This document shows, piece after piece, positions 33,585 to 44,039 of a stretch of 64,000 bases of DNA. The notes under the pieces are model-generated. The model was not told the origin of the DNA, did not search any database, and worked only from the letters and a program-made list of their open reading frames with translations. The first letter of the stretch is position 1, and every line of letters starts with the position of its first letter. Source of the stretch: Ottowia oryzae (GTDB lineage Bacteria; Pseudomonadota; Gammaproteobacteria; Burkholderiales; Burkholderiaceae_C). The stretch covers positions 744,001 to 808,000 of the forward strand of contig NZ_CP027666.1 in the NCBI RefSeq assembly GCF_003008535.1, given 5' to 3'. A program made the position numbers and the translations under genes.

Positions 33585-34025
33585 ATGACTGCGCCCCTGC
33601 CCGCCGTGCCCGACGGCTTCGTGCCGCTGTTTCGCACCAGCCCGTTTCTGGATCTGACCGGGCCGTACTTCCACCGGCCCCTGGCGCAGGGCTTTCTGAT
33701 CGGGCTGCGCGTGGCGCCCATGCACACCAACGCGTCGGGCACTTGGCATGGCGGGGCGATCGCCACGCTTGCCGACGTGGCGCTGGGCTACGTCACCGCC
33801 GCCTCGCGCACGCCGCCGCTGCGCATGATCACCTCCAGTCTGGGTGTTGACTACGTGGGGGCGGCGCAGGTCGGTGATTGGGTACAGGCCGAGGTGCAGG
33901 TCACCAAGGCCGGCAGCCGCCTGGCCTTTGCGCAGGCCCTGATCACGGCCACCCCGCCGCAAGGCGAGGCGCAGCCGGTGGCGAGCGCCCGCGCCGTGTT
34001 CTTGGTGGTGGGTGTGTTGGGCTGA
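33585..34025 (+). CDS. PaaI-type acyl-CoA thioesterase (hot-dog fold)
   Basis: A 146-residue hot-dog protein with the family motif TWHGGAIATLADVALGYV (catalytic Asp/Gly region), followed by SLGVDYVGAAQVGDWVQAEV. Such enzymes hydrolyse acyl-CoA or phenylacetyl-CoA type thioesters. The ATG at 33585 is chosen by the conserved N-terminal length. It is convergent with the MarR gene and probably independent of the VOC gene. The actual substrate is unknown. Confidence 0.85.
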   Translation: MTAPLPAVPDGFVPLFRTSPFLDLTGPYFHRPLAQGFLIGLRVAPMHTNASGTWHGGAIATLADVALGYVTAASRTPPLRMITSSLGVDYVGAAQVGDWVQAEVQVTKAGSRLAFAQALITATPPQGEAQPVASARAVFLVVGVLG

Positions 34026-34087
34026 ACACTGGCGCAGAAGTCATGGTGGTACGCCAACGCGCGGCCTGACCGCCTTGCGCGCCGCCA

Positions 34088-34567
34088 TCAGGCCGACGCG
34101 GCGTAGGCCTCCAGCCCCAGCGCGACCACGGTGGCCACGTCCTTGCCCACCGCCGCTTGAAACTCGGCCTCGGCCTGCGCCACGGCGGCCTGAAACGCCG
34201 CTAGCCAGTCCAGCCCGCTGGCGGTGAAGACGATGCGGCGCGCCCGCGCATCCACCGGGTCGGGCTCGCGCTGCACCAGGCCCCAGGCCGCGCATTGGTC
34301 CACCAGGTCGCCCATCGCCTGCTTGCTCATGCCGGCCCAGCGCGCCAGCTCAGTCAGCCGCGCGCCTTCCAGCGGCAGGTGGCGGGTGATGTGGATGTGC
34401 GCCGCGCCCACCTTGTCGCGCGCCGCCAGGTTGGACAGCGCCAGTGGCGCGCGCTCGTTGACGGCCATCAGCTGCAGCACGCGCTCGTCAAAGCGCCGCA
34501 TGGCGTGGCCCAGCAAACGCCCCAGGTGCGTTTGGCGCCAGCGGTCGTCGTAGTCCGAGTTGGCCAT
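34088..34567 (-). CDS. MarR-family transcriptional regulator
   Basis: A 159-residue regulator with a MarR winged helix (THLGRLLGHAMRRFDERVLQ; LPLEGARLTELARWAGMSKQ; DLVDQCAAWGLVQREPDP; DARARRIVFTASG wing). The ATG at 34567 (MANSDYDD) is preferred; a TTG at 34585 is in frame but lies closer to a palindrome likely to be its own operator. It is divergent from recA. Its ligand and targets are unknown, but the symmetrical site just upstream suggests autoregulation. Confidence 0.87.
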   Translation of the reverse strand: MANSDYDDRWRQTHLGRLLGHAMRRFDERVLQLMAVNERAPLALSNLAARDKVGAAHIHITRHLPLEGARLTELARWAGMSKQAMGDLVDQCAAWGLVQREPDPVDARARRIVFTASGLDWLAAFQAAVAQAEAEFQAAVGKDVATVVALGLEAYAASA

Positions 34568-34587
34568 GGCGATATGGTAAGGCAAAC

Positions 34588-34611
34588 TGACGTTAAATCG
34601 GCTTTACGTCA
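34588..34611. promoter_or_regulatory. Imperfect palindrome, probable MarR operator
   Basis: TGACGTTAAATC then GGCTTTACGTCA: 18 of 24 bases are symmetrical, with perfect outer TGACGT/ACGTCA arms. It lies between the MarR start and the recA LexA box. Confidence 0.5.
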
Positions 34612-34615
34612 ATCA

Positions 34616-34631
34616 ATGTATTCCTATACAG
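34616..34631. promoter_or_regulatory. LexA box of recA
   Basis: ATGTATTCCTATACAG matches CTGTATNNNNATACAG except for the first base. It lies 75 bases before the recA start, as expected for an SOS-controlled recA. Confidence 0.7.
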
Positions 34632-34706
34632 TCCTGTCCATGCATCCAGTTCAGCCGTTTCAACGGGTGGCCGGATGCCCCTAACAGTTGCATACAGGAG
34701 AGAATC

Positions 34707-35777
<1,071 letters not shown>

Positions 35778-35785
35778 TCGCTGCC

Positions 35786-35821
35786 ACGCACGGCGCGCTG
35801 GGTAGGCGCGTTGCCGTGCGT
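35786..35821 (+). repeat. Hairpin between recA and recX
   Basis: ACGCACGGC (35786-35794) pairs with GCCGTGCGT (35813-35821), a perfect 9-base stem, without a T-run. It may attenuate transcription from recA into recX. Confidence 0.55.
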
Positions 35822-35832
35822 AGGTGATGGGC

Positions 35833-35890
35833 AAAGAATCGGGCTCTGGCGCCCGCCGGTAGTGCGCAAGCAGCTATGAAATTTGAAGCA
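35833..35890 (+). repeat. Dispersed hairpin repeat, copy 12, carrying the recX start
   Basis: AATCGGGCTCTGGCGCCCG, then GTGCGCAAGCAGCTATGAAA and TTTGAAGC. The ATG chosen for recX lies within this element. Confidence 0.75.
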
Positions 35891-36448
35891 AATGAGGTGA
35901 AGGCGCCGCGGTCTGAGGCGCCCGCCCGCGCCCCGCGCCCCGGCCTGTCGCTCAAAGGGCGGGCGCTGCGCTACCTGTCGGCCCGCGAACATTCGCGCGC
36001 CGAGCTGATGACCAAGCTGCTGCCGCACGCGCGCGCGGCGGGCGACGACGAGCAAGCGGTGGCGCGGGTGCTGGATGAGTTGGCCGCCAAGGGCTTCATC
36101 AGCGAGGCGCGGGTGGCCGAGTCGGTACTACACCGCCGCGCCGGGCGCCTGGGCAACGCGCGCGTGCTGCAGGAATTGCGCGCCAAAGGCCTCCCGGACG
36201 ACATCGTGCGCGAGGCCGCCGAGCAGCTGCAGGCCACGGAAGAGGCGCGCGCCTACGCCGTGTGGGCGCGCAAGTTTGGCCGCCCCCCCGCCGATGCGGC
36301 CGAGCGGGCGCGCCAGATGCGCTTTATGGCCAGCCGCGGCTTTTCAGGCGCCAGCGTGCAGCGCGTGATGCGCCGCGCGCGCGACGAAGCGCAGCCAGGC
36401 AACGCGCCGTCGGCAGTGTCGAGCCAAGACGAGTTCGGCGACGATTGA
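35876..36448 (+). CDS. recX: Regulatory protein RecX
   Basis: A 190-residue RecX, which binds RecA filaments and limits their activity. Family helices include LKGRALRYLSAREHSRAELM, FISEARVAESVLHRRAGRLG and RQMRFMASRGFSGASVQRVM. The start used (ATG at 35876) lies inside a dispersed repeat, so the first eight or so residues (MKFEANEV) are repeat-encoded; a GTG at 35897 would avoid them. No strong ribosome site precedes either. It sits 98 bases downstream of recA, the usual arrangement. Confidence 0.88.
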   Translation: MKFEANEVKAPRSEAPARAPRPGLSLKGRALRYLSAREHSRAELMTKLLPHARAAGDDEQAVARVLDELAAKGFISEARVAESVLHRRAGRLGNARVLQELRAKGLPDDIVREAAEQLQATEEARAYAVWARKFGRPPADAAERARQMRFMASRGFSGASVQRVMRRARDEAQPGNAPSAVSSQDEFGDD

Positions 36449-36549
36449 CGCGGGCTTAAGTAGCGCGCACGACAGGGGCAGGGCACCGAATCGCAAGGCG
36501 GGACGTGCGCCCGCCGCCGCAGCCGGCCGCTTGGCCCCGCCGAACTCGC

Positions 36550-37074
36550 TCAGGCGGCGCGCTGGGCAGGTGCCGGGGCCAGGCGCGCACCAGGTTGAGT
36601 GCGGGCCGATTCGTCCGCCAGCGCACCCAGCAAGCCCATCACCTTCAGCGACAGCCGCGTGTACTCGCCCGAGCGCAGCAGCGCCAGCGCTTCGGCGCGT
36701 TGGCCGTTCTGGTGCATCTGCGCGATGCGCGCGGCCTCTTCGTGGAACTGGCTGTGCGTGTCCAGCAGCTTGTCGAACGAAGGCAGCTTGCCAAAGCGCA
36801 GGCTGGCTTCGCCGTAGAGCCACTGTCCTACCACCGAGCGATCGCCCCGGCCGACCGATTCGGCGTCCAGCGGCTCGTCGCTCTCGGTGTCTTGCAGGCA
36901 GTCGTTGAAGTAGGTTTTCCACTGGCGGTGCGCGCAGATGGCGGAAATGAAATCCAGACGCACGGGCTCGTAGGCGTCGCCCTGGCTCGCGCGCCGCTTG
37001 GACGTCGAGCCGGCGGCAGCCAGTGCTTTGAGCTGTGCCTTTGCATTTCCCATGAAGCCATTGAGGAAGCTCAT
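36550..37074 (-). CDS. CZB-domain protein lacking the zinc-ligand cysteine
   Basis: A 174-residue free-standing protein resembling the chemoreceptor zinc-binding (CZB) domain: the His motif in ICAHRQWKTYFND, the loop RSVVGQWLYGEASLRFG, and the final DTHSQFHEEAARIAQMHQ. In canonical CZB domains the loop reads C-x-L-G-x-W and the cysteine is a zinc ligand; here a serine replaces it. CZB domains sense zinc or hypochlorous acid in chemoreceptors and cyclases. The ATG at 37074 has AGGAG six bases upstream. The spacer from 37075 to 37347 is AT-rich, with possible promoters for both divergent genes. Confidence 0.7.
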   Translation of the reverse strand: MSFLNGFMGNAKAQLKALAAAGSTSKRRASQGDAYEPVRLDFISAICAHRQWKTYFNDCLQDTESDEPLDAESVGRGDRSVVGQWLYGEASLRFGKLPSFDKLLDTHSQFHEEAARIAQMHQNGQRAEALALLRSGEYTRLSLKVMGLLGALADESARTQPGARLAPAPAQRAA

Positions 37075-37347
37075 GACTACTCCTAACCGACCAAAAGAAT
37101 ACTTAAGTGTTAATAAAAACCCCAAACCCGACCATAGGGGTACTACGTATAAGCAATTTAATTGGCGAGGTAGAAAACGTCACGGTTCCTGCATTTGCGT
37201 AGGCCCGCGCGACGTCCGCCGCGCACCAAATTGGATTAGCCTCGCAAGAATCGAGCCCGCCCTGGGCTTTAGCCCACCAACGAACCCGAGAACGAAAGCA
37301 TCCGCGCCAGCGCCTTGTGGGGCGCCGCCGAAGCGGGGAGGACCCAT

Positions 37348-38161
37348 ATGGGAGACTGGATTTATGCCCTGACGCAGCGCGGGCGCCAGGAATGCGCGGG
37401 TGTCACGTCCAGCGTGCCGCCCGCACTGCGCGAGCTGCTGCGGCTGGTGGACGGCAAGCGCACGCGCGACGAAGTGCTGGCCGCCACGGGCAAATCGGCG
37501 GTCAGCGCCGGGGGGCTGATCTGGTTGGCGTCCAGCGGCTACATCGAAAGGGTGCTGCAACCCTGGCCCGCAGCAGCCAAGCGGGCGGCCGATACGGGTG
37601 TCAAGCCTTCTTCCGCCAAACCCACCAAGGCGCGCGCCACCGCGCCCGCGCCGGTACAGCCCCCACCGGCTGCCCGCCCGGCGGAGCGCACGGCCGACGT
37701 GGCGGTGCGCAAAGCGTCGCCACCTCCGGGCGCATCCACATTCGCCGCCCGCTGCGGCGCCGCAGCGGCCACCGGCACCGATGGCGTCTGTGCCGCCCGT
37801 TGAACCTGCTCGTCGGGTCACGCCGCCAGTCGCAGCGCCGGTTGCACCCAGGCCGCCCCGCCCCGCCCCCGCCGCGCGTCCTGAAGCGAGCGCGGTGCAC
37901 GCGCCAAGCCCACGGCCAGCGCCCCAACGCTCCGCCGCTCCGCCCGACTTGAAAGCCGCGCTGACGGCGTTCATGAGCGACGCCATTCGGCAGCATTTGA
38001 GCGACGACGCGGACGAGTACCTGTACCAGGTGCGGCGAGCCGCTTCGGTAGGCGAGTTGATTCCGATGCTGAACCCGCTGATCGACGCGGTGCTGGAGGC
38101 CGCAGGCCCCGGCGCGGCGGCGGAATTTGCGGACGGCGCCGCCGAGATTCTGGAGCCTTGA
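37348..38161 (+). pseudogene. Frameshifted hypothetical gene with winged-helix-like N-terminus
   Basis: Two adjacent frames look like one gene. The first (37348-37803) starts MGDWIYALTQRGRQECAGV after a GGGGAGGA ribosome site, has a winged-helix-like stretch (LRELLRLVDGKRTRDEVLAA) and runs into a Pro/Ala-rich linker. The second frame, one base ahead, continues the Pro/Ala-rich linker and ends in a conserved-looking domain (DLKAALTAFMSDAIRQHLSD; LYQVRRAASVGELIPMLNPL) up to 38161. The whole span is 814 bases, one more than a multiple of three. So a one-base insertion (or a two-base deletion) in the low-complexity linker is the simplest reading; a sequencing error is possible. Function is unknown. 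Confidence 0.6.
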
Positions 38162-38384
38162 GGCCCTGCAGCGGCGTTGGCAGGCTGACTGCACTTCCAG
38201 CGGAAGCGCCCGCGCACGGTGCGCGCCTGGTTCGTAGGGCTTGTTCGGCAGTTCGCCAGGTGCGTTGCCTTGCGCGCTCGCGGGGTGCTGGTGATCTGGG
38301 GCCGCTCGCAGGCCTTACTTGCTTGGCCCCAAGAGCCGGGCTGTGGAAGCCGCGGCCGCTCGCTCAAGGCGCGGAAACTACAAG

Positions 38385-38446
38385 CCAAATCGCTTGCTAG
38401 CGCTGCATTGGCAAGCGCCGGCAGCTATAAAAATAGAAGCAAATCG
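38385..38446 (+). repeat. Dispersed hairpin repeat, copy 13
   Basis: CAAATCGCTTGCTAGCGC, then GCAAGCGCCGGCAGCTATAA and AAATAGAAGC. It occupies the end of a 301-base gap (38162-38462) that otherwise shows no gene. Confidence 0.7.
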
Positions 38447-38462
38447 ACGAGTGGCCGTTGCT

Positions 38463-39374
38463 TCACAAGCCCAGCATCAGCCGCAGGTTTTGCACCGCTG
38501 CGCCGCTGGCGCCCTTGCCCAGGTTGTCCAGGCGGGCCACGGCGACTGCGTGGTGCGCGTCAGGGTTGCCGAACACGCGAATCTCAAGCTGGTTGGTGTT
38601 CTTCAGCGCTTCGGCGTCCAGCTTGCCGGACTCGGGCGCGGGCTCGACCGTCACCGCGTCAGCGCCCGCGTAATGGGCGCGGTACACGTCCAGCAGGCGC
38701 TCCACCGTCGGCTGACCGGGCAGGGTGTCCAGGTGCAGGGGCAGCTCCACCAACATGCCCTGGTCGAAATTGCCGACGGCGGGGATGAAGATGGGGCGGC
38801 GTGTCACGCGGCCAAACCGCATGATCTCGGGGATGTGCTTGTGCTTGAGGCCCAGGGCGTACAGCTCGTAGGCGGGCGCGTCGCCGGCTTCGTACGCCTC
38901 GATCATCTGGCGGCCACCGCCGGTGTAGCCGCTGACCGAGGGCAGGGCGACCGGGTAATCGGCGGGCAGCACGCCCGCATCCACAAGCGGACGCAGCAGT
39001 GAGATGGCGCCCGTGGCGTAGCAGCCGGGGTTGGCCACGCGGTCGGCCGCTTGCACGGCGGCGCGCTGCTCGGGCGACAGTTCGGGGAAGCCATACGTCC
39101 AACCCTCGGCCACGCGGTGCGCGGTGCTGGCGTCGATGATGCGCGGCTGGCGGCCGGGCAGCGCGTCGATCATGGCGACCGATTCGCGCGCAGCGTCGTC
39201 GTGCAGGCACAAGATGACCAGATCGACGGCAGACATGATCTCGCGCTTGGCCTCGGGGTCTTTGCGGCGGGCCGCGTCGATGCTGACAACCTCAACGCCG
39301 GCCAGCCCGTCCAGCCGCTCGCGGATCTGCAGGCCGGTGGTGCCAGCCTCGCCATCAATGAAGACCTTGGCCAT
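38463..39374 (-). CDS. argC: N-acetyl-gamma-glutamyl-phosphate reductase, type 2
   Basis: A 303-residue reductase of arginine synthesis, converting N-acetyl-glutamyl-phosphate to its semialdehyde with NADPH. The start KVFIDGEAGTTGLQIRERL and the catalytic cysteine in VANPGCYATGAISLLRPL mark the short ArgC2 class; SVSGYTGGGRQMIEAYEAG follows. Starting at the ATG at 39374 matches the conserved MAKVFIDGEAGTTG. The open frame upstream to 39437 is not needed. It is divergent from sucC with a 183-base spacer. Confidence 0.95.
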   Translation of the reverse strand: MAKVFIDGEAGTTGLQIRERLDGLAGVEVVSIDAARRKDPEAKREIMSAVDLVILCLHDDAARESVAMIDALPGRQPRIIDASTAHRVAEGWTYGFPELSPEQRAAVQAADRVANPGCYATGAISLLRPLVDAGVLPADYPVALPSVSGYTGGGRQMIEAYEAGDAPAYELYALGLKHKHIPEIMRFGRVTRRPIFIPAVGNFDQGMLVELPLHLDTLPGQPTVERLLDVYRAHYAGADAVTVEPAPESGKLDAEALKNTNQLEIRVFGNPDAHHAVAVARLDNLGKGASGAAVQNLRLMLGL

Positions 39375-39557
39375 GTATGCGTACTTTCGATTGGGGTGCG
39401 GCACCACGCGCGTCAAGACCTTGTCAGGCCGCGGCACTTAAATTGGTGCATCGCACCATGATACATTCGCGGGCTGCAGATTGCATTCACACGTTGAGCT
39501 GGCACTGGTACTGCGGCGTCGGCCGATCAATCCATCACCCATCCCAAGAGGGGCTAC

Positions 39558-40718
<1,161 letters not shown>

Positions 40719-40737
40719 GCCCAGAAGGACACAGAAC

Positions 40738-41631
40738 ATGTCGATCTACATCAACAAAGACACCCGCGTCATTACCCAGGGCATCACCGGCAAGACGGGC
40801 CAGTTCCACACCGAAAAGTGCATCGAATACGCGAACGGCAAGAACTGCTTCGTGGCCGGCGTGAACCCCAAGAAGGCCGGCGAGAAGATTTTTGACGTGC
40901 CGATCTTCGCCAGCGTGAAGGACGCTGCCCAGGAAACCGGCGCGACCGTATCTGTGATCTACGTGCCGCCGGCAGGCGCTGCCGCCGCGATCTGGGAAGC
41001 CGTGGAAGCCGACCTGGACATGGCCATCTGCATCACCGAGGGCATTCCCGTGCGCGACATGCTCGAAGTGCGCAACAAGATGAAGGCCAAGGAAGCCGCT
41101 GGCGGCAAGAAAACCCTGCTGCTGGGCCCCAACTGCCCGGGCCTCATCACTCCCGGCGAGATCAAGATCGGCATCATGCCCGGCCACATCCACATGCCCG
41201 GCCGCGTGGGCGTCGTCTCGCGCTCCGGCACGCTGACCTACGAAGCCGTGGCGCAGCTGAGCGAGCTGGGCATTGGCCAATCCACCGCCGTAGGTATTGG
41301 TGGCGACCCGATCAACGGCCTGAAGCACATCGACGTGATGAAGGCGTTCAACGACGATCCCAACACCGACGCCGTCATCATGATCGGTGAAATCGGTGGC
41401 CCGGACGAGGCAGAAGCAGCCGTGTGGTGCCGCGACCATATGAAAAAGCCCGTGGTCGGCTTCATCGCCGGGGTGACGGCGCCCCCCGGCAAACGCATGG
41501 GCCATGCTGGTGCGCTGATTTCTGGTGGCGCCGACACCGCCGATGCCAAACTCGCTGTGATGGAAGAGTGTGGCTTCAAGGTGACGCGCAACCCGTCTGA
41601 AATGGGCAAACTGCTCAAAGCCATGCTTTGA
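40738..41631 (+). CDS. sucD: Succinyl-CoA synthetase alpha subunit
   Basis: A 297-residue CoA-binding subunit (SIYINKDTRVITQGITGKTG; GVVSRSGTLTYEAVAQL) with the phosphorylated histidine in KRMGHAGALISGG. With SucC it interconverts succinyl-CoA and succinate with nucleotide phosphorylation. It starts 19 bases after sucC with an AAGGACA ribosome site, and is followed by a terminator at 41669. Confidence 0.98.
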   Translation: MSIYINKDTRVITQGITGKTGQFHTEKCIEYANGKNCFVAGVNPKKAGEKIFDVPIFASVKDAAQETGATVSVIYVPPAGAAAAIWEAVEADLDMAICITEGIPVRDMLEVRNKMKAKEAAGGKKTLLLGPNCPGLITPGEIKIGIMPGHIHMPGRVGVVSRSGTLTYEAVAQLSELGIGQSTAVGIGGDPINGLKHIDVMKAFNDDPNTDAVIMIGEIGGPDEAEAAVWCRDHMKKPVVGFIAGVTAPPGKRMGHAGALISGGADTADAKLAVMEECGFKVTRNPSEMGKLLKAML

Positions 41632-41668
41632 TGTGTTGGCGCCGCCCACGCGGCGCGCAAGACCTGAT

Positions 41669-41703
41669 GCCGGACGCCCTTCGAGGCGGTCCGGCGTTAT
41701 TAT
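41669..41703 (+). terminator. Terminator after sucCD
   Basis: GCCGGACGCC and GGCGGTCCGGC pair around TTCGA-type loop sequence, followed by GTTATTATTT. Confidence 0.75.
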
Positions 41704-41733
41704 TTGAGGCCAAGCCCACCCGAGAGAGACAAC

Positions 41734-42447
41734 GTGGAAGAATTTCTGACCGCCCACTTCTGGGTCGCCGTCGGGCAGATCATCATGATCGACATCCTTC
41801 TGGGTGGCGACAATGCCGTGGTGATCGCGCTGGCGTGCCGCAAGCTTCCGCCTGCGCAGCGCACCAAGGGCATCGTGTGGGGCACGATCGGCGCCATTGT
41901 GCTGCGCGTGATCCTGATCGCGTTTGCACTGGCGCTGCTGCAGATACCCTTTTTGAAGCTGGTGGGTGCCGCGTTGCTGATCTGGATCGGCATGAAGCTG
42001 ATCGCGCCGGACGACGAAGACGACCACGCCAACATCCAGTCCAGCGACAAGCTGTGGTCCGCTGTCAAGACCGTGATCGTGGCCGATTTGGTCATGAGTG
42101 TGGACAACGTCATCGCCATCGCCGGCGCCGCACAAGGCGCGGGTGAGCAGCACCAATTGCCCCTGGTCATTTTTGGCTTGCTGGTCAGCATTCCCATCAT
42201 CGTCTGGGGCAGCCAGCTGGTGCTCAAGCTGATGGACCGCTTTCCGATCATCATTACGTTGGGCGGCATGCTGCTGGGTTGGATCGCCGGCACGATGGCC
42301 CAAAGCGACCCGGCCTTGGCGTCTTACATTCCGCAAGATCGCGCTTGGCACTACGGCATGGGCGTCGCGGGGGCGTTGCTTGTGCTGGGCATTGGCAAAT
42401 GGATGCAGAAGCGCCCTGGCCCGCCGCCGCCCACGGCGGCCACGTGA
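41734..42447 (+). CDS. TerC-family membrane protein (first copy)
   Basis: A 237-residue membrane protein with the TerC motifs IDILLGGDNAVVIALACRK and LVMSVDNVIAIAGAA, and about seven helices. TerC/Alx proteins are linked to metal (manganese) export and tellurium resistance. The GTG at 41734 (VEEFLTAHFW) follows a GAGAGAGA ribosome site and a terminator, so it has its own short leader without room for a riboswitch. It is upstream of the PP2C gene on the same strand, 54 bases apart. A second terC at 54061 has a riboswitch-like leader. Confidence 0.88.
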   Translation: MEEFLTAHFWVAVGQIIMIDILLGGDNAVVIALACRKLPPAQRTKGIVWGTIGAIVLRVILIAFALALLQIPFLKLVGAALLIWIGMKLIAPDDEDDHANIQSSDKLWSAVKTVIVADLVMSVDNVIAIAGAAQGAGEQHQLPLVIFGLLVSIPIIVWGSQLVLKLMDRFPIIITLGGMLLGWIAGTMAQSDPALASYIPQDRAWHYGMGVAGALLVLGIGKWMQKRPGPPPPTAAT

Positions 42448-42501
42448 TGCAGCGCTGAAGGCCTGCAGCCACTGGCGGTTCAGCGCGGGATCAGTGTTCG
42501 C

Positions 42502-43287
42502 ATGGATTTCGAGTACAGCAGCTTGTCGGATGTCGGACGCCAGCGCGCCAACAACGAGGACGCGGTTCTGGTCGACGCCGAGCACGGCATCGTCGTGCTG
42601 GCCGACGGCATGGGCGGCTACAACGCCGGTGAAGTGGCCAGTGCCCTGGCCGTCGATCTCGTCGTGCGCGAACTCAGGGGCTGGCTCGATCTGGCGGCCG
42701 ACCGTGCCACCGTGCGAGACGTGCGCCGGGCCATGGAAATCTGTGTCGATCTGGCCAACCGGCAGATTTTCGAAGCCGCCAACACCCACGCCGCATACGC
42801 CGGAATGGGCACCACGCTGGTCATGGCGGTGCTGCACGACAACACCTTGATTGCCGGGCACGTCGGGGACTCCCGCCTTTACAGATGGCGCGGTGGCGCG
42901 CTGCAGCAGATCACGCGGGACCACTCCTTGCTGCAGGAGCAGCTGGACATCGGACTGATCACCCCGGAAGAGGCGGAGCACTCCGTCAACCGTAATCTGG
43001 TCACGCGCGCGCTGGGCGTGGAGGACACCGTCCTGCTCGACGTGCGCGAGGTGCCCGTTGCACCGGGCGACCTTTTTCTGTTGTGTTCGGACGGACTGAA
43101 CGACATGCTCACCGACGACGACATTGCCGCCGTCCTGGCGAGCGCAACCGCGATCGACGTCGCCGTGGGCCATCTGATCGACGAAGCCAACGAACGCGGT
43201 GGGCGGGACAACGTCACGGTGGCGCTGATCCGCTCGAAGGAAACGCCTAAAAAGTCCGGAGTCATGGCGAAATTGCTGGGAAAATGA
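42502..43287 (+). CDS. PP2C-type serine/threonine phosphatase
   Basis: A 261-residue Stp1-like phosphatase with all canonical metal-binding motifs: DVGRQRANNEDAV, VLADGMGGYNAGEVAS, GHVGDSRLYRW, LLCSDGLNDMLTDDD, and GGRDNVTVALI. It dephosphorylates Ser/Thr on proteins using Mn or Mg. It opens a signalling run followed by an FHA protein and a CHASE2 cyclase on the same strand. A partner kinase is not in this window. The spacing to FHA (96 bases) allows co-transcription. Confidence 0.93.
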   Translation: MDFEYSSLSDVGRQRANNEDAVLVDAEHGIVVLADGMGGYNAGEVASALAVDLVVRELRGWLDLAADRATVRDVRRAMEICVDLANRQIFEAANTHAAYAGMGTTLVMAVLHDNTLIAGHVGDSRLYRWRGGALQQITRDHSLLQEQLDIGLITPEEAEHSVNRNLVTRALGVEDTVLLDVREVPVAPGDLFLLCSDGLNDMLTDDDIAAVLASATAIDVAVGHLIDEANERGGRDNVTVALIRSKETPKKSGVMAKLLGK

Positions 43288-43383
43288 GCAGCTTCGGCCG
43301 CGATCGCGCAGTATCTTCTGCGGCTACTCAGGCGAATGCCTGTCTCACCCAGTTTCCCCTTTCGCCCAGCCGGAGCCGCGTTC

Positions 43384-44022
43384 ATGCCCAAGTTGATCGT
43401 CTCGATCGACGGAGTCGTCGTCAAGGAAGTTCAGTTGACCAAGGATCGTTCGACCATCGGTCGGCGTCCGTACAACGACGTGGTCATCGACAGCCTGGCG
43501 GTCAGCGGCGAACACGCCGTGATCCGCATGGCTGGGGGCTCGGCCGTTCTTGAAGACCTGGGCAGCACCAACGGCACCTACGTCAACGGCAAAGCCGTGA
43601 AGCAGCATGCGCTGGCTGACGACGACCTGATCGAAGTCGGCAAGTACAAGCTGAAATTCCAGGACCGCGAGGGCCTCACCTCACCCGGGCCGCTCAGCGG
43701 CGCTGCGCCCGTGGCGGGGATGGATTCTGGCCTGATGGCCGCGTCGCCGACCGCCAACGCCCGAGGCCCGCGCGTGCGCGTGCTCACCGGCTCTGCCGCC
43801 GGCCGCGAAATGGAGCTGACCAAGGTCGTCACCACCATTGGCAAGCCCGGCCTGTGCGTGGCCTCCATCACGCGCCGTGCGCACGGCTTTGACGTGGCCC
43901 AGGTCAACGGCGAACACGTCGCCACCGTCAACGGCGTTGCGCTGGACGCCGGTCCCGTGACGCTGAAGATGCGCGATCAGATCGATCTGGCCGGCATTCG
44001 GCTCGAATTCCTCGAGCAGTAA
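43384..44022 (+). CDS. FHA-domain protein
   Basis: A 212-residue protein with an N-terminal forkhead-associated domain (RSTIGRRPYNDVVIDSLAVS; GEHAVIRM; DLGSTNGTYVNGKAV), which binds phosphothreonine peptides, and a second FHA-like half (TTIGKPGLCVASITRRAHGF; HVATVNGVALDAG) that is less canonical. Starting at the ATG at 43384 gives the usual MPKLIVSIDG opening. It lies between the PP2C phosphatase and the CHASE2 cyclase genes and probably links Ser/Thr phosphorylation to them. The partner protein is unknown. Confidence 0.88.
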   Translation: MPKLIVSIDGVVVKEVQLTKDRSTIGRRPYNDVVIDSLAVSGEHAVIRMAGGSAVLEDLGSTNGTYVNGKAVKQHALADDDLIEVGKYKLKFQDREGLTSPGPLSGAAPVAGMDSGLMAASPTANARGPRVRVLTGSAAGREMELTKVVTTIGKPGLCVASITRRAHGFDVAQVNGEHVATVNGVALDAGPVTLKMRDQIDLAGIRLEFLEQ

Positions 44023-44039
44023 CCGCTCAAGCTGCGGGC

